Below the pieces are notes generated by a model. It had not been told where the DNA came from and did no database searches. It was given only the letters and a program-made list of their open reading frames with translations. Of a stretch of 64,000 bases of DNA, positions 24,701-36,700 are shown piece after piece; position 1 is the first letter of the stretch; the number at the start of each line of letters is the position of its first letter. Origin of the DNA: Hetaerina americana (taxonomy: Eukaryota > Arthropoda > Insecta > Odonata > Calopterygidae); contig JAKTNV010000010.1 of NCBI GenBank assembly GCA_022747635.1, forward strand, positions 43,081,527-43,145,526, given 5' to 3'. The position numbers were made by a program, and so were the translations under genes.

Positions 24701-27700
24701 AAATGAAAATGTGTACTATGAAATCAAGGTTAAAATATTAATCTTGGTGGTATTGAAGTCTAGCAGTGAGTCATTTCTGTAGGAACATTCTAAATATTTT
24801 ACTGTCAACATTCCTGGCAGAATTTGGCAAAATGTTATTGTATTTGAGACACCTCCCATATTTATTAGTACATGGTAACATACATTGGTGAATATCAAAT
24901 AATATTTTGCCATAGTGTTTTGATAATGTATATCAGCTCTTTTGAATTGCATTAATGCTTTCCTTGATGTAGAATAGAGAATAAAATAGATACAAACTAT
25001 ACACTGTCAATATACCGTTGGAGGGAAGGACAAGGAATAGGAGTCACAATAGAAATTGACACCAAATCATATTACCTCACCATCCCTATCTCTTTAATTT
25101 TCAACCTCGCCATGTATCAGTCAAGAGTGAGAACATGAATTAACAAAATTATGTTCGTGTGAATTGCCTTTCCCAGACAGTGGCCCTTGATTTGGCTTGG
25201 TGGCTGCAGCAAATATGGGGAATATTTAAGAAATGGTGTTGTTATGTATACTTAAAGTTGCACTTACAGGAATTTTGTTATTCTCTATAGTTAGGGTTTT
25301 ATCACACATTAATTATTCATATGTCATAGAGAGTGTTTTGATCTCAGCCATGCACTTGTTCCCCAGTAACAATTGTTAACAATTCAATTAAAATCACAAA
25401 ATTGACCATAAATCTTGTGTGAAAGTCCCATTTAAGGGTAATTGTGGTGGAAGAAATTTTCTCTATTTCCATAGAAATTTCTGTTCATCATCATTTTGTT
25501 AATTGCAGCCAGTGTATTTCTTTCTGTATGTTTAATATCAAATTGTATCATGTTTTTGAATACTCTGCATTTTTCAGTCATATGTTAATCTCATCCATAT
25601 TCCTATATTAAATTAATGCATGATTGAGCACTGACAGTATATATATGAGACCAAACTCTAATAGTTATATGTCCTTTAGGGACATTCTTTTGTGTCTGGT
25701 TACTATTGTTGTTTAGTTGATCACGTGAATTTGTAAGGGTGTTGGCTGAAACTTCTCTTTATTCTTTCAGTATTCAATCACTTGTGGAGTACTCTTTGCA
25801 ATAGTATGGTGTTCTGTTGTGTGTATCAGTCGTCTCTACCTTGGAATGCATTCTGTCCTTGTAAGTTTTAATATCAGTAATTCATAATAAAAACTTCAGC
25901 TTTCAGCTGTCCTAATGACTTCACTCTCTAAAAGTCACTGGAGAGCCCGAGTATGATTTAATCTGAAATTTATAATTAAAAGAATTGAGAGGATTATTCA
26001 ATGGATTAGTTAGTTGCACATTTAATCTTTAGTAAATGCAATCCAGTAATCATTTAAAGGAAACTATATTTCTTACTTGAATTTAGGAAACTTGAGAATG
26101 TGTGTGTCACTAATATATTGATTAAATTTGTGCAAGAAATGAAAATTCATCTCTTTCTAAGCTTTACTATGTTTTGCATTTTATGGCTAATGATAGTGAA
26201 GACTATTGTGTATCTTATGTATATTCTTAAACGAGATTGGATTTCTTTGACTGGGTGGACAAAATCCAACATTTTGATGTGTTTGGAATGTGTTAACTTA
26301 CTGCCTAGTTCAGCCAATATTAGTTTAGCATTTCTTTGTTCTGCTATTTTAATAGTCTACTTTCAGAGGAAATTTCTCTTTCACATCCATGAAAGTATTT
26401 GTGACAATTTGTACCAGAAACAACGAGTAAACAAAATTTCCCATAGTGCACGAAGTCCTCAAGGGTTGATTGAATCCTATCATCAGTATTTTATGCTTTA
26501 AAAATTGTTTTGAAGTATAAAGTACTTGGTGTTGTTTATGTGTGTGGAAAATGATAGCATGTAGGTTGGTATCAATTATGAGAAGCTGATTAAAATTGTA
26601 TTTGGATGCAAGAAATTAGTGCTTATCTTAGGATTTGTTTTTCATAGCAAAATCATGATACTCTCTGTAACAGTTTTGTTGGGTCTATCAAAATTTTTTT
26701 AGCTATAAATGAAATTGGGATAATACCAACTCCCTTGTAATTGTAAGGTTTACTTTTGATAGGAGGTAATGAACCAAATACGGAATCTGTCAACTAACCA
26801 GCATTCTGTTTTTGATCTTGATCATTCTTGTGCTATGTTTATGGTTGTCTCAATCTCTGACAATTAGGCAGTTTTTATACATCTAATGTGGGCTGAAAGA
26901 GGAAGGTATTGGCAGTTAAACTCAAGACCATTGGCAGAATCAACTTAATACTTTCAGGCTTTTCATCAATTCAGGAGGCCTCCTGGGAGAATGTTGCCAT
27001 AATGTATGAGGGCACAGAGTGAATTAATCCTGCAATTCATTTAGCATAAGTCATGATGAGTTGCATACTGAGTACAATATTCAATTTCTAGATAGTAACT
27101 GAAAGAAATGTAAGGAGAAAACTAAATTTTAAAAGTTCAAAGCAGCCGCTTTACTAACTCTCTTAAAAATTGAATAATGAGCGCTTTCCTGCCAATATTC
27201 AAAAATTCCGTGGACAGAACATTGTTTCATGCTTTCAGGTTGGTGTGACAAACTACATTGATTTGCCAATGTAGCTTTGCTGACTGAAAAAGTAAACTTT
27301 GTATTTTTTCACAAAAAAATGTTTTCACTACAACCGGTTTCGAAATACAGGTGACATCATAAGTGCAGTGGAACCTCATACAACAAGCATAATTCTTGCC
27401 ACTTTCTTGTAAAGCAAAACACTCATTTAGTGAAACAACCTTTCGCTTAGAAATTTATGTAAATTATGATAATGTATTCCTTGCAAAAAAATATATTATG
27501 CACTAGGCTTATTCAGAGAAAAATATATATACATTGTTTAGGATTATGGATGATGTTTATCTTTTATCTTGAAATTTATTTTTATTTACACGATTACGTT
27601 GCAATTAGGAAAATTTCCTGGTGGCAACGGTCAGGTTAGGTCAAAGATAACTACTAACAACGAAAATTACATACGAACACATAAAAACAGATAAGAGACA

Positions 27701-30700
27701 AAATATTTTTACGTAATGACACTTCCAATGAAGCAACCAGAAATGTGAATTGTATTTGTTAAACCATAAACGAATCAAAATAAATAGTTAATCATTTATC
27801 ATATATACCTGATTACATTTTACCAGAAAGCTGTCTAGAGGCATTTATTTTTGCCGACATTTCAAGATTTTGTAAAAATGCAACTCAGAATTATCATTCA
27901 ATAAATTTCTAGCATGCATTGCCTCTCCCTTATTAGGGCAATGCCTTGTACGAATGCTGCAATGCAATAGTGTCCGGTGATCTTCACATCACATTTAGCA
28001 TGCTGATTTGGACTTAGCCATGTGGACTTTCTGGATGGTAAAAAAGCAGTTATTTAATTTCCAAGTTGCTGCTTGCATTTGCTCAAAATTGCAGCATGAG
28101 AAAGCCTTTCATCGGCGTGTGGCCAGGCAATGCATTCTCTTCTACTGTTAGATGTAGAAATATAGGTTCACTTCAGTATCATCTTCCAGAAGAGACCAGT
28201 CTTGTCAAAATTAAAAATCTTTTTGAGCTGTTAACCCTCAGAAAACACGGGTTTCTTGGAAGTCACAGATGAAGTTCTTTGCTGCCTTTGACTTAGAGCT
28301 GGCTGCTTCATCATGCCTCACAATGCTGTGGATGACAGTTGTTCTCATAAACCTCTAGAATGCATGACTCCCCTTAATTACTTCTTCAGCCGTTGATGAT
28401 CCTGACATATTCCAACCAGGTTGACAAAATTTACTTTCTCCTTCTCACAAATGATATTCTTGTTAATAGTGTTGTATTCCAATAGCTTTTCCTGTATCTG
28501 TATGAGAAGCATAAGCAAGGTTCTACTGTATGTCTGGAGTCATGGTGCCTATACCTGATCATGTTGCCTGTGCATTAAAACCGGTAGTAGTGAAATAAAT
28601 TTTTTTGTGAAAAAATAATAAGTTTTCTAGTTCAGTGATCATCAGTTTTAAAGGATATCTGTATAAATAATTAATTAATTTCCTTTAAATAGTAAAAATA
28701 ATGAAATGAAATCCTTAAATAATATAATGTGTTCATGATGACTATCCTAGATAACTGTGCTTTTGACATAGCAATGATACTGCTATTCTGTTCAAAATAA
28801 TCTGCTATGGAGAACTTTCTGATAAGAGAATTTACTCCATACCTCTCTGTCATGGGTAGCATGTAACACTGTTACCAGCATTTGTGTTCAATTATGTGTC
28901 AAAAGAAAATATCTGTCATGAAATTAATTTTTCATGTTTATGCTTATTTAACGTGATTAAATTAACAATCAAATATCTTTTTGTCAAAAAAATAATGAGT
29001 TCCATCTTGTCCTTCCTTAAATCTTAGGATATAGTGGCAGGTCTTGTTTTGGTCTTGCTGTTAATGATTCCATTAATTCCACTGGTTGACTCCATGGATC
29101 ATTTCTGCCTTACCCACAAGCACTCACCATTTCTACTCACCACTGCTGCTGTCCTCATGGTCATTTACTCACCAAGTGGAGACAGGTGGACACCAACTCG
29201 GTGAGAGAGTTTCTGATGGTCAAATATCAGCTATGCCGATTTTAGAAGGCCCTTTTCACATTCCATTTCCTTTTGAAAAAGTTTACTTTGAGATTTCATT
29301 ATAAATGTGTGTGTTTTACCGCCATTTGTCATTCTTTGACCTATTTCCTAATGACTTTCATCCTTACTTTTCATGTATGCTTGTTATTGAAATTAAGTGG
29401 GGGAACTAACCTAGCTATTATTATTAAATCTTATCTTAGCAATACCTGGATGGATTCAGATTGAGTATATTTGGTAAACAGAATTCTCTGGTATCAGGAA
29501 TAATCAGGGTATACTCCTTAATTTGACCAAGGGAAGTGGACTGTACAATGAATGAATGGATTGCAGGCAAGAAAAATTGCCATTCTCACCTTGGATAGCT
29601 GCTGTGCATGAGATAACTTCAACAGCTAAATAAACTGAGTAGCTTGGCTTAGTTTTTCTGCTTAACATTGAAATAACATATCCTAAGTTTTGTTGAAGAT
29701 GAGCAGCACCAGGTGATTATTGCAGACATGCACCAGGTATAAATAAAGTGTTCTCTGGAGAGTATTTATGCTAGGGTATACATAGTCTCTCTATCATGAT
29801 GATGTTCTTCAATGAAATCTTAAGTCATGTTAAATAAATGTCAGGCAGAAAAACTAAGTTGTGATCTTCATTTCAACATGAAGCAATTACACTCAGTTTT
29901 TCAGATACTGTGAACCTCCACTAAATGAACAAAACATGGGATTTAAGTGAAATGGATTAGGAGATGGGTGCTGGTTTGTGGTAGGGGTTTATTTAATAAT
30001 AGAAAAAAAAGAATGAAACTGTTTGTGGAAAAGAGTGATGGATGTCTTTTCCATATGGAGATGGCACTCAGCATTGCCATTAACAACTCTGAGAGGAAGA
30101 ATCAGGCAAAGAGGACTCACTGTCTGAGAGACATGGGTCCACATGCAACAGATCTGACAAACCAGCCAAAAATATCCTGCCTTGTGCACTGACTTGGCAA
30201 TAGCAAATTATGGGGCTGCCCTTACAGGCCAGATTTGACTTTACCTTTTAAAAATGGGTGCAAACTTAAACAGCCAAACCAGTCCTAATTTTCTGTATTT
30301 TTTTAATCGCCTGCCTTTAATAAATAATTATGAAATGAATAAATGTGTGCACTAGGGATTGAAGAAGACTTCAAGAAAGAAAGCTCATGTCATTTTTAAG
30401 TCTTTGCCTTTTCTTGTCCTCCACTTATGGTGGACAATGAAGGTCCTCACAATAGTCACATGCAATGCATTTCTCCTAGTTTTTTAGTCTTCAAAGACAT
30501 GCTGAATGTCGTTTTTTGAAATGCCCTTGAAAATTGCCTCAGCAGTCTTTGTCACTGCTTCTGACGATTTATTTAAATTATTTTTAGTGGTGGCCTTTCT
30601 TCTCATTGAGGAAAAGTCACATGAGGATAGATCTAAATTTAATTTACAAAGAGGAACACACTTCACATCTATTTAGTGAACATTTAATTAAAACCTAGGA

Positions 30701-33700
30701 GTAAATAGGTCAATCTTGGTCTTCTATTCTGGTAGGATAGTGAGACAAGCAATTCCAAGCTCCCATTGGAAACCTCTACTTCTATTTCTCAATAAACTTT
30801 ACATTGTTAAATGTTCAAACTTATGTTTTCTTTTACTGCCACTCTCCTTTGGTGCTATTGCCAAGAGTTATTATAGTCAGTGTATAATAGTTATATTAGT
30901 CAGTGTTTCTCCCACAAGAGATGGAAACATTAAATATCTAGGTATATGGGACATCATGAAACTGCCGATAAAGAATTAGCCGTTAATGTGAAATCCATGT
31001 GCTGCATCTGCAAAAGTGTGGTGTTTAGGTGAACATACTCTTATGAATTGTTTCATGTGGTGATACTTTTTTTTATTTCATATGTTCTCGAGTACTGATT
31101 GAAATGTTATGATTATTTTCAGCAAGATTACTAGAAACTTAAAAGTTATATTTAGGTAGAGAACAGCTGTGCTGTCTCTTGTGACCCCTTAATATACCAT
31201 CCATAGTACACACCTGAAACATGTCTGGGTTATGCTTGAGTCAGGATTAGCTGGGGCTGGATTAGCCAGAATTTACTGTGTCTTGCTGGAAAACTAAATT
31301 TTACCCACACCTAACATTTTAAACCGCTAAAAAAATTATATTTAGGCTTTGAATTCCTTGTGTACCCTGGCTGGCAAGCCAAGGCTAGGTGTGGAGATGT
31401 TGCTGCTGTAGATCGCACTTCCCTTGATTAATGAGACCAATGTCAATCATCCATCCATCAGCAGGGAAAAGATTTCTGGAACGAATTAGTTCCTTTCCAA
31501 TCACTGTGTGCCATAATGTCATGAGCAATAATATGATGTTTGAAAAATTTAAATTTTTCCATGGATATTTTGTACCAAAGTAGCCACATATGTGTATTGC
31601 ATTACCTTGAAAAATCATGGAATATGACTTTGAAAACTCCAGGAAAAATCCTGCGATCTCTGAGCTCTTGAATTCTCTTTGTTGTTTTTCATTGAATGAG
31701 CTAAATAAGGTAGATGTAAAATGAAGAGTTTGCACCCAGATAACAGAAGAGTTTGAACCAAATATCCTGGTGTGTTATGTAGTATAAATGCTATGGCCAT
31801 GAGCTCTGCTCTACTCTCTTTGTGGAATCCCTGCATTCAGTTGGTTGATGAACAGTATACAATTGAAGCAATGACAAAACCTAGTAATACTCTAGCAATC
31901 TGATTTCAGATTCTGCTTCCATTCATATGACTTCAAATTGAGTCTCCTTAAGTATTTATATGGTGCATATTGTCATCACCATTGGCTGTAGGAAAATGTT
32001 ACCCTTGTGTAAGGTGACAGAGTTTTCTATGGGGATGGAAAGCTAAGCTATAGAATGACGAAAGAAGATACTTAGCTTTTCCATGTAGAATTTTTTTAAT
32101 CGCAACCCAGGTTTCATTACAGTGTAGCATCTCCAGGTCTTTTTTCATCAAGAAGGATTTTCACCATGTTACACCTGAAATTGTGTCATTTACTAAGCTA
32201 TAGAACTTTTTAATTTACCCTGGAAACATTGCTATTTGACTATACTTAATGAAGCAAAGTATTATGAATTAAACACTGTGTGTAAAGGATACTGTAACAG
32301 ATTATGGCTTTGAATTTTATTGTAAACATACATATTTTGCTTTATCTGTTCTAAAAGCATTCTCAGTCATATCCTTTTTAGGGATTACTTTTCTTATTTT
32401 TCAAATTGATAGATTTAAAGGGAGGGGGGTACTATTATTATTGGTAATCTACCACTTAAAATAGATTTTCCATGTACAAAAGCTACCCAACAATAATACG
32501 ACAATTCCCTTGTGTTTCTTAACAAAATACCTGACATCCAACATTACTATAAACCCCTCTTCAATTCCAAATACTTCCTCCCTTCATTCCATCCAACATC
32601 CTTATGCTATTTCTTATTTGCCTTGCATTCCGCCCACTGTCATAGAGTTCAACCATAAACACAGTAATCAACCCAAATGTTGGTTTGGTACGTAATGGTA
32701 GAGTTCACGTAGTACTAAGCTCAATGGAATGTGATGTAAAATTCACACATTAGGTTAGGGGGGCCAGTTACTTTCCCTGTGCTGGATATGGCTTCCCAGG
32801 AAGATCTGGAAAAAATCTCATAGCTTGGGTGAATCTGAGGGTTCCCTGAGGCACTTACCTGGAAATTGAACCCGGGCCCTCCAGTCAGTAGTCGAATGCT
32901 CTATCCCTGGATTATCAGGACCATTACAGTCTTCAACATCACATTGCGTATCAAAATACTCTGCATTCATTTTTTGTACGGCCTTGAATTTCTACCGATA
33001 ATCATCTCTCCTCCCCTGCCATGCCCAGCTCTTCCTTGTTTGTTTTCCTTTCTGTACACTTCACTTTCTTTATCCTTCTCCACATCTACATTTCCATTTT
33101 TTACCAACCTACATTTCAAAAGCCTCCAAGCTATCGTCCTGCTTCAATGACCGTTTCTGCACCGTACATAACTATGCTCCATATCAAAGTTTTAATGAGC
33201 CTTTTCTTACCATCCTCATTTAATGCCTTCATCAACGATTCTCTCATCCTTGTGAAGGCTTCATCGCCCAGTGCAAATCTTGGTCTTATGTCCCTGCTAC
33301 TCAAACTATTTTGTTCCAGAGCACTTCCAACATAGGTAAAATGTTCCATCTGCTCAAGTTTGTGAAATCCTATTTGATAGTTAACTTAGTCTTTCCTTTT
33401 CTTGAAAACTGCATAACCCTTGTTATATTTGCATATATTATCATTCCTGAACCTATCTCCCTGACTTTACAAGGCTTTCAGCAATTTGCAACCTCTTGGC
33501 TGACTGACAAACTAAAGCTTTATCATTGGCAAGTCTGATTTTGTGAATTCCCCACTGAATTCCATTCCCACCTCCCTTTCTTCACATATTTCTTTTTTCC
33601 ATTTTTGGGATCAAGATGGTGTGGTGGCTATCGTACTGGCTTCCCACTGAGAGGCCCAGGTTCAAATCCCGGCGGAGTTGAATATTTTTCAGTGGTATCT

Positions 33701-36700
33701 CGATCCCCACTTGAGGTGCTTTGTGGAGGGCGCTTGAGTGAGTACGTCTTCCGTCGGATGGGATCTTAAGCTGGGGACCTCTTTGTTCCTTTCATAAAGA
33801 GTAGGTTAATGCCGACACCAGTTTTCTCTCCACCCTTCATCCTTTCCTGTCTATCGCTAATGGTACAAATGACCTTGGCTGTTGGTTGCCTCCCCTAAAT
33901 ACTACTACATTTTCCATTTCCTCCACATACACGTTCAAAAGCACGGATGACAATGGACACATCTGTCTTACTGCTCTTCCTAACACTGTCCATCTGGACT
34001 CTCCACTCGCTCCTCAGCAGTCTGAGACATGTGCAGGTTGCAGATAAACCTCCTAGCCCTCCAATCTAATCCTATTTGCTGCAATGCATTCCTTAATTCT
34101 ACCCTATTCACTCCATCAAATACATTTTTGAAATCTACAATATAGACATATACATCCTGATTTTATTCTATGTTCATCTCTATTTGTGGCCTCATTACTT
34201 CAATGGCATCATGCATACCTCTTCCTTTTCTGAACCTAAGATGATCTTCCCCTAAGTTATCATTTGCCCTCTCCATCGTCTTATTAATGATCCTGAGAAC
34301 CACTTAAGCTGTGTGCAAAATCAAAATTATTGTTCTGTAGTCCTCATACATGGCTGCTTTCTGCTTTTTTTGGAATGGAACTGAAAGTGGTCTGACAAAG
34401 TCGGTCAGCTCAATTCTTCCCCCATAAATGTTACCCCCATGGTCTTGTTAAATTTCAGTTCTCTCAATGCCCTTTCTTTATCACCACGGAGTAAACCTGG
34501 ACTTAAGATGTTCTCATTATATGTTATGCTCGCTTTCTATTCCTCACCTGCTGGCCTAATGTCTTCACCATACTGCTCTATATATTCCTTCCACCTCTCT
34601 TCTATATTTTCTGGTTCAGCTAATATTTTTCCTGACTTATCTTTGATTGTTTTAAATGATTTTCCCCACTAACCTTGTTGCAGGGTTTTAACCTTCCTGT
34701 ACTATTGTGGCCCAATTTCACCCTTCCTCTGCAATATTTCCATATCCTTACACTAAGTCTCCCAACTCTCCTCTTTCGCTCTATTTGTTACATGTCTTAG
34801 TATATTATTTTTTATTAACTTTATACTTCCTTTTATCTTACTCTGTATTTAAATTTTCCCATTGCTTTCTTTCATCTATCTTTCCAATCATCTCATCCGT
34901 AATCCATGGTTTCCTTGTCCTTTTCATATTTACTATTCCTATAGTTTTGTTTGTGGCTTTTGATATCCCTTTCATGATATTTTCCCATTTTCCCTCTAAA
35001 GTACCTCATTCTATTTTCTGACTCATGATTTCTTTATAGCCTGCTGTAACTGTTTCCTTGTTGATCCCATTAATGCTTCTAAGTTCCATTTCCTCAACTG
35101 TCCTCCCTATTTTATCTTTTATAATTGGCCACTACACTTCATAATTATTAATTATGGTTTGATTCTGCAACCATTCAAGAAACTGTGAATAAATCACTCT
35201 GTTCCTAAATTTGTAGCTAACCATGAAATAGTCTAACTGATATCTTCCTCAATCCCTGGGTGATTCCATGTATGCATCTCTTCCTTTGCGCACTATTGCA
35301 TTCTAATCTGCCATCATTATCAATTTTTTCCCTCCAGGAACACTCAAGATTATGTCCTCTAACTGATGGTATACCCTATTGACTTACTCCTATATTTGCT
35401 TGGTGGTATGTATACCTGAGCAATGACCAAGTTTCTTTGATTCTGCTGTTACTTCTATCAGTGATATTCTCTCTGTTGCTTGCTCTATATTAACCATGAA
35501 TCTTCCTATCTATTTAATATTATTCTCATCCCTCAGTGACTGTCTTTCCCTGTACTGTTTAGTTCTCAATAACTATCACTCTAGTAATCAGCGCTATCCT
35601 ACCTGCAATGAATAACTGATCGAAGCACTTTTCCACTTGATATGTTAATTTTTATGAAGTGGACCTGATGATGATGTAATGCATCGAAACCTGGTAGTAA
35701 AATAAAAATTTTTTACTAAATGGAAAAGTGCTTTGATCAGTTATTCATTAATTTCAAACACCTGCTGGTGAAATAGATGTTATTAAGTGGAAAAGTGCTT
35801 CGACTTCCACCACATCATGCCTGAAGCTACTAAATTTGACCTTACCTGTTTTTCTTCTCTCCAATTCTCACTTTATTTTCTCTACTTTTCCTTTCCTCAA
35901 CATTGTCCTAAGTTCTGAGTTCTTATTCTATCTAATTTGTTCTTCTTGTGTGTCTTCTTTGCTGTTACTGTTGCACTTGCTTTTCAAAGATTTAGTGAAA
36001 TGACAATCAAGGAAACCTTGCCTCCCTCACTGCTGGGCGTGACACATTCCTCATTGGGATGAGCCCTATAGTTGTCAGGGCTCATTTTCTCTCTAGTGCT
36101 CATAATTTATTACTTTGAATTAGTAATTGAGATGGTTTCCCATTGCCATCCTCATTAGTGTTTTTAACAAGATACCATCACTCAGTGGCTACAGGAGTCA
36201 GATGCCTTTGCAACCACCTCGCTGAGGAACACATGCTGTGTTGTCTTTCATCCGGCTCCAACCCTTTGACCTATCTGGCCTGGGTGACCCTACCAGGAGC
36301 AAGTGTTATTGCTCTCATCAGCACAGCTCTAGGGGTCATCAGAACACACAAGCCTTACCTCCAGTCCATGGGAAGGGGGAGAGGGTACAATGATAATTAA
36401 TTTTTATCTTGAAAATGTTTCAATGTAAATATTTAATCTATGAATGACATGATATTACTGTATCCTCCAAAGAGAACAGCTTTATAATTTTTTAAGACCA
36501 TTTTATTGCCTCGGGAGTGACCCCATGCAACCAACTCTTAGAGTAAAAAGTATATTAAAAGAAAAATTGAGTTGGAGAAAAAAATTATGTTGAGAGTAGA
36601 AAGTTGATTTTTAAGATTCTATAAAAATATTTGGAAAAAAATACTGGTGAAGACTTTTTCTGGAAGGTGTTGCGTTGTGTGTTTCAAAGAAGTAGAATTT

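Larger units (their letters stand above)
19529..25770 (+). other. SGPP intron 3
   Basis: A 6.2-kb AT-rich intron. It holds SINE copies (19958-20190, 20597-20850, 24098-24312), a mariner fragment (21937-22510) and a hammerhead-like motif (24557-24589). 22560-23090 is T-rich with no recognisable repeat. The other stretches show nothing. Confidence 0.88.
25861..29027 (+). other. SGPP intron 4
   Basis: A 3.2-kb intron with only 4 CpG in 26041-27000. It contains the Tigger element nested in a foldback (27283-28632). I see nothing else in it, including the 133-codon open frame at 26100, which has no family resemblance. Confidence 0.88.
33000..36000 (-). pseudogene. Near full-length LINE (endonuclease plus reverse transcriptase), decayed and interrupted
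   Basis: On the - strand the endonuclease start GTMLRKGKVEKIK lies near 35900. Next come FMVSYKFRNRVIYSQFLEW (35180-35240) and KPWITDEMIGKIDERK (about 34860-34910). The reverse transcriptase has DYRTI, LGEDHLRFRKGRGMHDAIE, VYIVDFKNVFDG, VRQMCPLSSVLLN and LANDKALV in place of the FADD box. The tail is TYVGSALEQ and SIVMYGAET at 33131-33349. Many stops and shifts occur. Insertions inside it are a SINE (33603-33908) and a foldback (35607-35749). Such elements encode the enzymes for their own target-primed copying; this one is dead. The clade (RTE-like or a relative) is uncertain. Confidence 0.82.

Noticed and set aside
32751..32764. TTAGGTTAGG, resembling the insect telomere repeat
   Set aside because: Only two units, within a SINE copy; similar two-unit matches at about 10594 and 27632 are also chance-level.
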